Positions 1 to 6,145 of a stretch of DNA of 6,455 bases are shown piece after piece. Positions within the stretch are counted from its first letter, which is position 1; every line of letters starts with the position of its first letter. Under the pieces are notes generated by a model. It was not told where the DNA came from. It ran no database searches and was given only the letters and a program-made list of their open reading frames with translations. This DNA is from Rhodospirillales bacterium (GTDB taxonomy: Bacteria > Pseudomonadota > Alphaproteobacteria > Geminicoccales > Geminicoccaceae). The position numbers and the translations under genes were made by a program. The DNA lies in contig SLRI01000425.1 of assembly GCA_007131045.1 (NCBI GenBank), forward strand, positions 1 through 6,455. The letters run 5' to 3'.

Positions 1-265
1 AATTGACCGGGTCCGACTGCCAGACATCGACCGAATGGCGGAGGATCGTGTGCAGCGGGCTGGTCATGTAGAGGTTGCGCACGCAGCCGCAGGCGACCCC
101 GGTGGCACCCGCACCCGGGCCCGCCTTGTCGATCAGAAGCACGCCCGCGCCCTTGCCCGGGGTCTGCTTCTCCAGCCCCATGGCGAGGTGCCAGGCGGTC
201 GACAGGCCGTGGATGCCGGCACCGACGACGAGATAGGGGACGGATCGGGGAAGGTCGCTCATCAT
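1..265 (-). CDS. FAD-dependent oxidoreductase (DAO family), N-terminal part only
   Basis: The first 88 residues of a flavoprotein are visible; the rest lies beyond the left edge. Residues 11-20 form the first beta strand and dinucleotide-binding turn, YLVVGAGIHG (GxGxxG), followed by a helix and a second strand ending in LLID (Asp46) that would contact the adenosine ribose of FAD. A GAGATG stretch and a Cys-Gly-Cys-Val-Arg-Asn segment follow, as in the sarcosine oxidase beta/dimethylglycine dehydrogenase-like branch of the DAO fold. Two adjacent in-frame ATGs (265 and 262) share an AGGA ribosome site at 271-274, 5 or 8 bases away, so the start is ambiguous by one codon. It begins 19 bases after the MttB-like gene, surely co-transcribed. 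Known DAO enzymes oxidise N-methyl groups or amino acids; a role on a demethylated betaine or methylamine is inference from the neighbour. The exact substrate cannot be read from this fragment. Confidence 0.85.
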   Translation of the reverse strand, partial: MMSDLPRSVPYLVVGAGIHGLSTAWHLAMGLEKQTPGKGAGVLLIDKAGPGAGATGVACGCVRNLYMTSPLHTILRHSVDVWQSDPVN

Positions 266-284
266 ATTGATCCTGTTGGATATT

Positions 285-1811
285 TCAGGCGGCGAGAGCG
301 CCGCCCTCGCTTTTGCGCCGGGCGACGAAGTCGTCGATCGCGGCCTTCCTGGCGGGGTCGAGCGGCGGCTGCTCGTAGGCCTCGAGGAAGGCCTTGGCCC
401 GCTCGTGGGCGTGCTGTGCCGCGCTGGGCGAGCCCGCCTCCTGCCAGCTCTGGAAGTTGCGCCAGTCGGAGATCAGCGGGGCGTGGAAGGCGTGCTCGAA
501 GCGGGCGAGGGTGTGCGCAGCACCGAAGTAATGGCCACCCGGCCCCACTTCGCGGATCGCGTCGAGGCCCAGCGAATCCTCGTCGACGACAACCGGTTGC
601 ATGCATTGCCGGATCATCTGGATCAGCTCGACGTCGAGCACGATCTTCTCCAGGCTGCAGACGAGGCCGCCCTCGAGCCAGCCCGCCGCGTGCTTGACGA
701 AGTTGACCCCGCCCGCCACGCAGGCCCAAAGGCTGAACATCGCCTCATAGGCCGACTGCGCGTCCACCGAATTGGCGGCGTTGACGTTGGAGCTGCGGTA
801 AGGCAGCCGCCAGCGCCGCGCCAGTTGCCCCGAAATGACGGTGGCGCGGAAATACTCGGGCGTGCCGAAGGCCGGGGCACCCGACTTCATGTCGACATTG
901 GAGGTGAAGCCGCCGTAGACACAGGGAGCACCCGGTTTGATCATCTGGTAGAAGGCAATGCCGGCCAAGGCTTCGGCGTGCTGCTGGGCCAGGGCCCCGG
1001 CCACCGTCGCCGGTGCCATGGCCCCCGAAAGCGTGAAGGGCGTGACCACCACGCACTGGTTCTTGGGTGCCAGCTCCAGCATCCCCTCGATCATCGGCCC
1101 GTCCAGGCGAAGCGGTGAGCTCGTGTTGATGATCGAGATGATCCGCGGCGTTCGGGCGAGCTCCGCATCGTCGAGCCCATGGCCGAGCTTGACGATCTCG
1201 AGGGCATCGAGGATGCGCGTGCGGCCCAGGGAATAGGCGTGGACCGGCTTGGTGCCGAGCTCGACGAAGGCGCGCTGGCAGTCGAGATGGCGAGTGGCGG
1301 CCGGCAGGTCGCAGGGCTCGACCGGATAGCCGCCGAAGACCTGGACCGCGTTCAACGTCTGGCCGAGTTTCACGAAGCGGCAGAAATCATCGAAGGTGCC
1401 GGGTCTGCGGCCATGCTCGAAGTCCGAGCAGTTGGGCGCCGAAGCCATCAGCGAGAAAACTATCTCGCGCCCGCCGAACCCCACATCATGGGCCGGCTCG
1501 CGACCCTTTAGCAGGAACGTCTCCGGCGCCTTCGAAACCCAGTGGCGGATGACCTCCCGGCCGAACCGGACTCGCTGGCTGCCGGCCTCGACCTCGGCGC
1601 CGCCGGCGCGGAGCACCGGGAAGGCCTCGGGCGAGAGGAAGTCGAGGCCGATCTCCTCGAGGATGGTGAAGGCCGCCTCGTCGATGGCGTCGAGCTGGTC
1701 CGGGGCCAGCAATTCCAGGGGCGGGAAGGGGTTCTCGACCCGTGCCCAGGGCAGCTGCTCTGCCCCTCCCCGTCGATCCTTCCGCTCCTTGCCGCGACGA
1801 TTGCGTATCAT
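285..1811 (-). CDS. MttB-superfamily (trimethylamine methyltransferase-like) protein, non-pyrrolysine
   Basis: The 508-residue protein matches the length and pattern of the MttB superfamily, cytoplasmic TIM-barrel enzymes that move a methyl group from a quaternary or tertiary amine to a corrinoid protein. Visible family features are the basic N-terminus followed by LPWARVENPFPP (20-31), the YGGFTSNVDMKSGAPAFGTPE block (299-319), an N/A-rich stretch and VDAQSAYEA (341-357), and a GPGGHYFGAAHT block (423-434). The frame is open throughout, with no internal TAG, so this is not the pyrrolysine-containing archaeal-type MttB. Characterised non-pyrrolysine members use glycine betaine, proline betaine, carnitine or gamma-butyrobetaine; the substrate here is unknown. 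The ATG at 1811 has a GGGAG site 5 bases upstream (1817-1821). The gene runs in the direction of der, 118 bases after it, and precedes the FAD oxidoreductase. No corrinoid acceptor is visible in the window. Confidence 0.9.
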   Translation of the reverse strand: MIRNRRGKERKDRRGGAEQLPWARVENPFPPLELLAPDQLDAIDEAAFTILEEIGLDFLSPEAFPVLRAGGAEVEAGSQRVRFGREVIRHWVSKAPETFLLKGREPAHDVGFGGREIVFSLMASAPNCSDFEHGRRPGTFDDFCRFVKLGQTLNAVQVFGGYPVEPCDLPAATRHLDCQRAFVELGTKPVHAYSLGRTRILDALEIVKLGHGLDDAELARTPRIISIINTSSPLRLDGPMIEGMLELAPKNQCVVVTPFTLSGAMAPATVAGALAQQHAEALAGIAFYQMIKPGAPCVYGGFTSNVDMKSGAPAFGTPEYFRATVISGQLARRWRLPYRSSNVNAANSVDAQSAYEAMFSLWACVAGGVNFVKHAAGWLEGGLVCSLEKIVLDVELIQMIRQCMQPVVVDEDSLGLDAIREVGPGGHYFGAAHTLARFEHAFHAPLISDWRNFQSWQEAGSPSAAQHAHERAKAFLEAYEQPPLDPARKAAIDDFVARRKSEGGALAA

Positions 1812-1892
1812 GCCGACTCCCGCCCTGCCGGTCGACGGTTAGCCCCGCCCGTGCCCGTCGCAAAGGGCCGATCGCGACCAAACAAGCCGATT

Positions 1893-1912
1893 TGCGACAC
1901 GGGCTTGTCGCA
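1893..1912 (-). promoter_or_regulatory. Hairpin between der and the mttB-like gene, with a competing alternative fold
   Basis: On the minus-strand transcript, 17 bases after the der stop, a perfect 7-bp stem (TGCGACA at 1906-1912 with TGTCGCA at 1893-1899) closes a 6-base loop. The ACAAGCC segment inside it (1902-1908) can instead pair perfectly with GGCTTGT at 1882-1888, giving a second 7-bp stem with a 13-base loop followed by only TTGG. The two folds exclude each other. It may be a weak der terminator, a processing site or a switch ahead of the mttB-like gene. No proper U-run is present, so a plain intrinsic terminator is doubtful. I found no convincing -35/-10 pair in the rest of this 118-base gap. 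Confidence 0.35.
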
Positions 1913-1929
1913 CACCGCCAGAAGGGATC

Positions 1930-3279
1930 TTAGCGGCGGGCCTCGTGATAGGGGTTCTCGCCGTGGCGGACGACCAGGCGGACGGCGATGCCGCCGAGCC
2001 CGAAGGCCTCGACGAAGCTCGCCTCGAGGTAGCGCTTGTAGGCGGCGGGCAGCTCGCCCTCGGGCTTGTTGGCGAACAGCGCGATGGTCGGTGGCCGGGT
2101 GCTGACCTGGGTGGCGTAGCGGATCTTGATCCGCCGGTTCTGCGCCATCGGCGGCGGGTTCTGCTCGAGCGCGGCGGCGAGCCAGCGATTGAGCTTGCCG
2201 GTCGAAATCCGGGTCGACCAGCGATCGACGGTCTCGATCACGGTCGGCAACAGCTTGTCGAGCCCGCGCCCGGTCTTCACCGAGAGGGTCACCAGCGGCA
2301 GCTTCTTGAGCTGGGCGAGCCGGTGCTTGAGGCGAAAGCGGATCTCGGCCAGCGTCTCTTCCGGCGCTTCGACGAGGTCCCACTTGTTGGCGGCGATCAC
2401 CAGCGCCCGGCCTTCCTCCAGCACCCGATTGGCGATCGTCAGCTCCTGCTTCTCGAGCGGCTCGGTGGCGTCGATCAAGAGGACCGCCACGTGGCAGCTG
2501 CGGATCGCGCGCAGGCTGGCCGAGGCCGAGAGCTTCTCCACCGGTGCCTCGATCCGCGTCTTGCGCCTCAGGCCGGCGGTGTCGACCAGGCGAATCGGCC
2601 GGCCGCGCCACTGCCACTCGATGCCGACGGAATCGCGGGTGAGCCCGGGCTCTGGGCCGGTCAGCAGCCGCTGCTCCTTGATCAAGCGATTGATCAGCGA
2701 GGACTTGCCGACGTTCGGCCGGCCGACAATGGCGAGATGCAGCGGGCCGTCCTCGTCGTCGGCCGGCGCTGCCAGGGGCTCGCCGCGCTCGATGTGCGGG
2801 CGCAGCGCCTCGGCCAGGCCCTCGAGCCCCTGACCGTGCTCGGCCGAAATCGGGATGGGCTCACCGAGGCCGAGGCTCCAGGCGGCCTGCGCCTCCGCCT
2901 CGCCGGTCCGAGCCTCGCACTTGTTGGCGACCAGCACGATCGGCTTGGCCTGGCTCCTGAGCAGGCGGGCGATCTCCTCGTCGAGCGGGGTGACGCCGCT
3001 GCGCGCGTCGACCAGCAGGATGCCGAGATCGGCGCTCTCGAGGCCGGCCAGGGTCTGACCGACCAGGCGCTCGGAGAGCTGCTGCTTCATGCCGATCTCC
3101 AGCCCGGCCGTGTCGACCACGGTGAAGTCGAGGTCGAACAGCCGTGCCGGGGCCTCCAGCCGGTCCCGGGTGACGCCCGGCGTGTCGTGCACGATCGCCC
3201 GCTTGCCGCCGGTCAGCCGGTTGAACAGGGTCGACTTGCCGACATTCGGTCGGCCGATGATCGCAATGCGGCTGGTCAT
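1930..3279 (-). CDS. der: Ribosome-assembly GTPase Der (EngA)
   Basis: Der is an essential tandem GTPase that acts in maturation of the 50S ribosomal subunit. The 449-residue product has both G domains and the C-terminal KH-like domain. GD1 shows GRPNVGKS (9-16), DTAG (56-59), NKCE (119-122) and ISAEHG (144-149). GD2 shows GRPNVGKS (186-193), DTAGLRRK (233-240) and NKWD (298-301). The last ~80 residues, including PPPMAQNRRIKIRYATQV and LFANKPEGELP, are typical of the Der KH domain. The GD2 G5 motif reads SVKTG where SALTG is usual. The ATG at 3279 is the only start between the in-frame bamB stop and the first G1 motif, 21 bases after bamB; no good Shine-Dalgarno lies before it, so translation probably depends on coupling to bamB. 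It is the last gene of the yfgM-bamB-der operon. Confidence 0.98.
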   Translation of the reverse strand: MTSRIAIIGRPNVGKSTLFNRLTGGKRAIVHDTPGVTRDRLEAPARLFDLDFTVVDTAGLEIGMKQQLSERLVGQTLAGLESADLGILLVDARSGVTPLDEEIARLLRSQAKPIVLVANKCEARTGEAEAQAAWSLGLGEPIPISAEHGQGLEGLAEALRPHIERGEPLAAPADDEDGPLHLAIVGRPNVGKSSLINRLIKEQRLLTGPEPGLTRDSVGIEWQWRGRPIRLVDTAGLRRKTRIEAPVEKLSASASLRAIRSCHVAVLLIDATEPLEKQELTIANRVLEEGRALVIAANKWDLVEAPEETLAEIRFRLKHRLAQLKKLPLVTLSVKTGRGLDKLLPTVIETVDRWSTRISTGKLNRWLAAALEQNPPPMAQNRRIKIRYATQVSTRPPTIALFANKPEGELPAAYKRYLEASFVEAFGLGGIAVRLVVRHGENPYHEARR

Positions 3280-3286
3280 GACCCGT

Positions 3287-3298
3287 GCGCCGAAGCGC
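3287..3298 (-). other. UUCG tetraloop mini-hairpin in the bamB-der junction
   Basis: Within the 21 bases between the bamB stop and the der ATG, the minus-strand transcript reads GCGC-TTCG-GCGC, a 4-bp stem capped by a C(UUCG)G tetraloop, a class known to be unusually stable. It occupies the place where a der ribosome site would be expected, leaving only a GGG two bases from the ATG. It may affect der translation or transcript processing. It is short and could be chance in this GC-rich DNA. Confidence 0.4.
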
Positions 3299-3300
3299 CT

Positions 3301-4650
3301 TTAGCGGTAGGCGAGGAGCTCGCCGCTGTTGGTGAGGAGGTAGAGTGTGCCGTCCGCCACCACCGGCGGCAAGGAGACTGCGCCCGGCAGGCCGAGGCGG
3401 CCGAGGATTTCGCCGGTATAGGGCGAGATGGTCACCGCCTCGCCGGTCGAGCCCGCGAGGATCAGCCGGTCGCCGGCGAGCACCGGCCCCGCCCAGAAGA
3501 TGCGGGTCGATTCCGGGTCGTCCGGGTTGCGCAGGCGCTCGAGCGGGCTCACCCAGCGAACCAGGCCGCCCTGGCGGGCGACGGCCACCACCTCGTTGCG
3601 GTCGGTCAGCACATAGACGAAGTCGCCGGCGACCCAAGGGGTGTGCCGCGAGGTCACGTCGAGATTCCAGCTTCGCGCCCCGTTGGCGATGTCGAACGCA
3701 CCCATCTCGCCGCCGTTGCCGGCGACGATGACGCGGTTCTGGTCGATCACCGGGTTGCCGGTGATGTCGCTGATCGCCCCGATAGCCAGGGTGCGGCGCG
3801 GCCGCAGCACGGTGTCCGACCAGAGCGGCCGGCCGTCGGCGAGATCGAGCGCGAACACCTCGCCCGACGAATACGCGGCAATGGCCAGCCGGTTGTTGGC
3901 GGCCGGCGCCGCACCGCCCAGGATGGCGGCCTGCTCGAAGAATCCGACATGCTGCCAGAGCACGTCGCCGCTGGTCGAATCGAGGGCGAAGGTCTGGTTC
4001 GCGCTGGTGGTGACCAGAAGGCGGTTGCCGGCGGGGGTGGGGGCCGTGCGGATGGGCGAGAACAGGCGACGACGCCAGAGCTCGCTGCCGTCGTCGGCGT
4101 CGAGGGCCAGAACGTCGCCGCCGCCGGTCGTGGCGAAGAGCCGGCCGTCGCCATAGGCGATGCCGCCCGAGCGCAGCCGGTCGCTGGCCCGCATGCCCTC
4201 CGGTGTGATCCGCCAGAGGCGCTGGGCGCCGCTCGCCGCGAGCGCCGTGATCTGGCCCTGGCTGTCGATCGTGAAGACCCGGCCGCCGGCGACCACCGGA
4301 GGCGCCAGCAACTGGCTGGCACCACCACTGCCGCTGCCGGTATTCGCCCGCCACGCCAGTTGCAGATCGTCGCCCAGATAGAGGTGATGCATCGCATTGG
4401 CGGCGTTGCCGCCGGGCATCGGCCAGTCGACCACGCGCTCGGGTGCCGGCAGGACGACGTTGAGATTGGCGATGCGCGGGTCGGCGGCGATGCCCTCGTT
4501 GAGCAGCATGATCGGCACCCGCTCGCCGGGCAGTGGGGCCTCGTCGACGCCGCCCCACCAACCGCTGCCGCAGCCGGCGAGCAGAAGCACGGCAGCCAGG
4601 GTCGGAAGCAGGCGCCGGCGCGCGTGCTGCTGGAGGTGGTCGCAGCTCAT
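3301..4650 (-). CDS. bamB: Outer-membrane assembly lipoprotein BamB (PQQ-like beta-propeller)
   Basis: BamB is the beta-propeller lipoprotein of the BAM complex that helps insert beta-barrel proteins into the outer membrane; it sits on the periplasmic side. The 449-residue product starts with a basic stretch (RRR, 11-13), a hydrophobic core and the lipobox LAGC with the lipidated Cys at residue 27. Tryptophan-bearing propeller repeats follow at roughly 45-residue spacing: AWRA near 100, LWRI 146, LWRR 192, LWQH 232, LWSD 277, SWNL 328 and RWVS 366, each paired with a strand such as VFTIDSQG or VFALDLADG. It is longer than the E. coli protein (about 390 residues), mainly through an N-terminal segment before the propeller, which I believe is common in alphaproteobacteria. 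Its ATG overlaps the upstream stop (ATGA, 4647-4650), so it is translationally coupled; no strong ribosome site of its own is visible. Confidence 0.95.
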   Translation of the reverse strand: MSCDHLQQHARRRLLPTLAAVLLLAGCGSGWWGGVDEAPLPGERVPIMLLNEGIAADPRIANLNVVLPAPERVVDWPMPGGNAANAMHHLYLGDDLQLAWRANTGSGSGGASQLLAPPVVAGGRVFTIDSQGQITALAASGAQRLWRITPEGMRASDRLRSGGIAYGDGRLFATTGGGDVLALDADDGSELWRRRLFSPIRTAPTPAGNRLLVTTSANQTFALDSTSGDVLWQHVGFFEQAAILGGAAPAANNRLAIAAYSSGEVFALDLADGRPLWSDTVLRPRRTLAIGAISDITGNPVIDQNRVIVAGNGGEMGAFDIANGARSWNLDVTSRHTPWVAGDFVYVLTDRNEVVAVARQGGLVRWVSPLERLRNPDDPESTRIFWAGPVLAGDRLILAGSTGEAVTISPYTGEILGRLGLPGAVSLPPVVADGTLYLLTNSGELLAYR

Positions 4651-5342
4651 GAGGCTTCGTCGATGGCCGGCGCGGCCGGCAGGACATCGTTGTCGACCCC
4701 CAGCGCGGCCAGCAGCTCGCCGGCGCGACGGCGCATGGCGTCGGGTGTCGTGACGTCGCCCTGCAACTGACGCAGCGTCTCGATCGCCTGCGCCTCGTCG
4801 CCGGCCTCGAGCGCCGCGAGCGCGCTGATCTCGCGGGCGGCGTGCCGGAACGGTGCGCCATCGGCCGCATGAACGCGCAGATCGGCCCGCAGGGTGACGG
4901 GATCGGCATCGCCGAGCCGGCGCTGCGCTGCCGTGACGGCAGCAAAGTCGCGCAAGATGGGGTCGATCCGGGTGTCGAGTGCCAACTCGTCGAGCAGGGC
5001 CAGCCCGGCCTCCCGGTCGCCAGTTGCGATCCGTGCTTCCGCCTCGCGCAACCGGGCCACGGCGGCCGCATCGCCGCTCTGGCCGGCAGCGAGGCTGGCG
5101 AACTGCTCGGCGGCAACGGTCAGGTCGTCCCGCGCGAGCGCCGCTTCAGCGGCAGCGAAGGCAGCGCTCTGCTGTTCGAGCTGTCGCGCCTGCCACGCAT
5201 CCCAGCCGACCTTTCCGGCCACGGCTGCGACGACGAGCAAGGCGACGCCGATCGCCAGTGGCCCGTAGCGCTGCCACAGCTTCAGCATGCGGTCGCGCTG
5301 GACTTCCTCGTCGACCTCGCGGATGAACCCGTCAGATGCCAA
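4647..5342 (-). CDS. YfgM-like membrane-anchored periplasmic protein (SecYEG ancillary/TPR_21 family)
   Basis: The 231-residue product has a short charged cytoplasmic N-terminus (FIREVDEEVQRDRMLKLWQR, 6-25), one membrane segment at about 28-46 rich in Leu, Val and Ala, and an alanine-rich helical periplasmic part with degenerate TPR-like repeats. This is the build of YfgM, which in E. coli associates with the SecYEG translocon and periplasmic chaperones. Position directly before bamB and der supports the assignment strongly. The start is TTG at 5342: no in-frame ATG or GTG lies before the conserved IREVDEEV segment, and the first internal ATG (Met19) would remove most of it. Ribosome binding looks weak, with GGG nine bases upstream. 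It is the first gene of the operon. Functional equivalence to E. coli YfgM in alphaproteobacteria is inferred from architecture and synteny. Confidence 0.88.
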   Translation of the reverse strand: MASDGFIREVDEEVQRDRMLKLWQRYGPLAIGVALLVVAAVAGKVGWDAWQARQLEQQSAAFAAAEAALARDDLTVAAEQFASLAAGQSGDAAAVARLREAEARIATGDREAGLALLDELALDTRIDPILRDFAAVTAAQRRLGDADPVTLRADLRVHAADGAPFRHAAREISALAALEAGDEAQAIETLRQLQGDVTTPDAMRRRAGELLAALGVDNDVLPAAPAIDEAS

Positions 5343-5415
5343 TTGTCTTAACCCATCGGTTGAATTGTTGCACTCGTCGGCCGATTGAATAGCACGACGG
5401 TGGTACCCTCGAGAA

Positions 5416-5447
5416 CGCCGATCGCTGGGCGATCGACGCTTTTTTTG
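5416..5447 (+). terminator. Intrinsic terminator-like hairpin with T-run, upstream of thpR
   Basis: A perfect 7-bp stem, CGATCGC (5419-5425) with GCGATCG (5429-5435), closes a TGG loop. One mismatch outward, two further pairs (CG at 5416-5417 with CG at 5437-5438) extend it. After a single C, seven T residues follow (5440-5446). This is the shape of a rho-independent terminator reading on the plus strand. No plus-strand gene ends here: to its left is the divergent yfgM-like gene and 103 bases to its right thpR begins. It would stop either a short leader or small RNA started at 5343-5415, or antisense transcription coming through the operon. Function is untested inference. Confidence 0.6.
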
Positions 5448-5541
5448 ACAGCTCCGCGCGCTGTGGTCGGCGGCGGCACGGGCTTGCGCCCGGCATTCGC
5501 TTGTGCGACGCCTCGACAGGATCGGCAGCCAGCAGCGAGCG

Positions 5542-5546
5542 GGAGG
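5542..5546 (+). promoter_or_regulatory. Ribosome binding site that fixes the thpR start
   Basis: GGAGG lies 3 bases before the ATG at 5550, within the run GGGAGGAG (5541-5548). It is the only strong Shine-Dalgarno in this area and decides for the 186-residue form over a longer frame that is open back to 5385. The spacing is a little short. Confidence 0.8.
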
Positions 5547-5549
5547 AGC

Positions 5550-6110
5550 ATGCCCAGACTATTCGTGGCGATTCCCATGCCGCCGGATGTAGCGGATACC
5601 CTCGATAAATTGAGCCATGGGTTCCCCGATGCAAGATGGACCGATCTGGACGACCTGCACCTGACCCTTCGTTTCGTCGGCGAGGTCGACCACAACACGT
5701 TTTACGAGATCGGCGAGCTTTTGGCCGGCGTCTCGCTGCCCCCCTTCGATCTCGAGCTCGCCGGCATCGGCCAGTTTCCGCCGCGCGGCGCACTCCGGCA
5801 ATTGTGGGTCGGGGTCGCGCCGAACGAGTCGCTGGAGCGGCTGAGGCGGCGGGTCGATCGGTGCGTAGCCGAGGCCGGCGTGCCGCCCGAAGGCCGCAAG
5901 TTCGTGCCGCACGTTACCCTCGCCCGGTTTCGCCAGCCGCCGCCCGAACATCGGCTCGCCACCTTTCTCGAGCGGCATTCGCTGGTCCGCCTGCCGCCTT
6001 TCCCGGTGAGCTCTTTCGGTCTCTATTCGTCGATCCTGCGCAGCGAGGGCGCCGAGCACGTGCTCGAGGCCGAGTATGACTTCGTCACCGGCGTGATGGC
6101 CCGGCACTAG
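5550..6110 (+). CDS. thpR: RNA 2',3'-cyclic phosphodiesterase (2'-5' RNA ligase family, ThpR/LigT)
   Basis: The 186-residue cytoplasmic protein is a standard-length member of the 2H phosphoesterase superfamily. It begins with the family's PRLFVAIPMP strand and carries both catalytic HxT motifs, HLTLRFVGE (His37, Thr39) and HVTLARF (His121, Thr123), as well as the C-terminal FGLYSSILRSEG segment. Characterised bacterial homologues hydrolyse 2',3'-cyclic phosphate ends of RNA to 2'-phosphates and can join tRNA halves by a 2'-5' bond in vitro; the physiological role is poorly defined. The gene points away from the yfgM-like operon, stands alone, and converges with the S24-like gene 35 bases downstream. 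A terminator-like hairpin precedes it. All catalytic residues I can check are intact. Confidence 0.95.
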   Translation: MPRLFVAIPMPPDVADTLDKLSHGFPDARWTDLDDLHLTLRFVGEVDHNTFYEIGELLAGVSLPPFDLELAGIGQFPPRGALRQLWVGVAPNESLERLRRRVDRCVAEAGVPPEGRKFVPHVTLARFRQPPPEHRLATFLERHSLVRLPPFPVSSFGLYSSILRSEGAEHVLEAEYDFVTGVMARH

Positions 6111-6145
6111 CCGAGCGGCGACCATCCAGCCGGAGGTGGCCGGGT

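Larger units (their letters stand above)
5343..5549. promoter_or_regulatory. Divergent intergenic region between the yfgM-like gene and thpR
   Basis: These 207 bases hold no convincing gene. The part next to the yfgM-like start (5341-5400) is clearly richer in A/T than the rest and is the likeliest place for the operon promoter, but I can only find poor matches, for example TATTCA preceded by TGN on the minus strand, without a good -35. A near-direct repeat CGGTTGAAT/CGATTGAAT lies at 5357-5365 and 5382-5390, 25 bases apart. A terminator-like hairpin for the plus strand lies at 5416-5447. The remaining GC-rich part holds small hairpins at 5448-5464 (ACAGC/GCTGT) and 5479-5492 (CGGGC/GCCCG) and no recognisable promoter for thpR. 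Confidence 0.5.

Noticed and set aside
285..1811. A possible pyrrolysine enzyme, because archaeal MttB proteins carry an in-frame amber codon.
   Set aside because: The gene is open over its whole length with no internal TAG, so it belongs to the non-pyrrolysine part of the superfamily.
1945..4770. A 941-codon open frame on the plus strand, opposite der and bamB.
   Set aside because: It is antisense to two well-recognised genes, has the Gly/Ala/Asp/Arg-rich low-complexity composition of a mirror frame in GC-rich DNA, and shows no domain.
2861..5116. A 751-codon minus-strand frame overlapping der, bamB and the yfgM-like gene in another phase.
   Set aside because: Its Arg/Pro/Ala/Gly-rich composition is that of an out-of-phase reading of the real genes, whose products are clearly recognised.
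5360..5392. A 10-codon TTG-started frame before the plus-strand terminator, as a possible leader peptide.
   Set aside because: It has no ribosome site and no run of regulatory codons; length and position are compatible with chance.
5445..5450. A perfect TTGACA that looks like a -35 box for thpR.
   Set aside because: The positions 16-18 bases downstream are pure G/C (CGGCGG), with no -10, and its T residues belong to the T-run after the hairpin.
5385..5549. A 55-residue N-terminal extension of thpR.
   Set aside because: The strong GGGAGGAG site lies directly before the ATG at 5550, the family begins at PRLFVAI, and the extension would translate through the terminator-like hairpin.
5332..5793. 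Minus-strand open frames across the intergenic region and the thpR 5' part (5332-5793 and 5348-5698).
   Set aside because: They are opposite thpR, resemble no family I know, and their codon pattern is that of the antisense of thpR.
6111..6145. A possible bidirectional terminator between the convergent thpR and S24-like genes.
   Set aside because: Only a 4-bp CCGG/CCGG pairing and no T-run on either strand is present.
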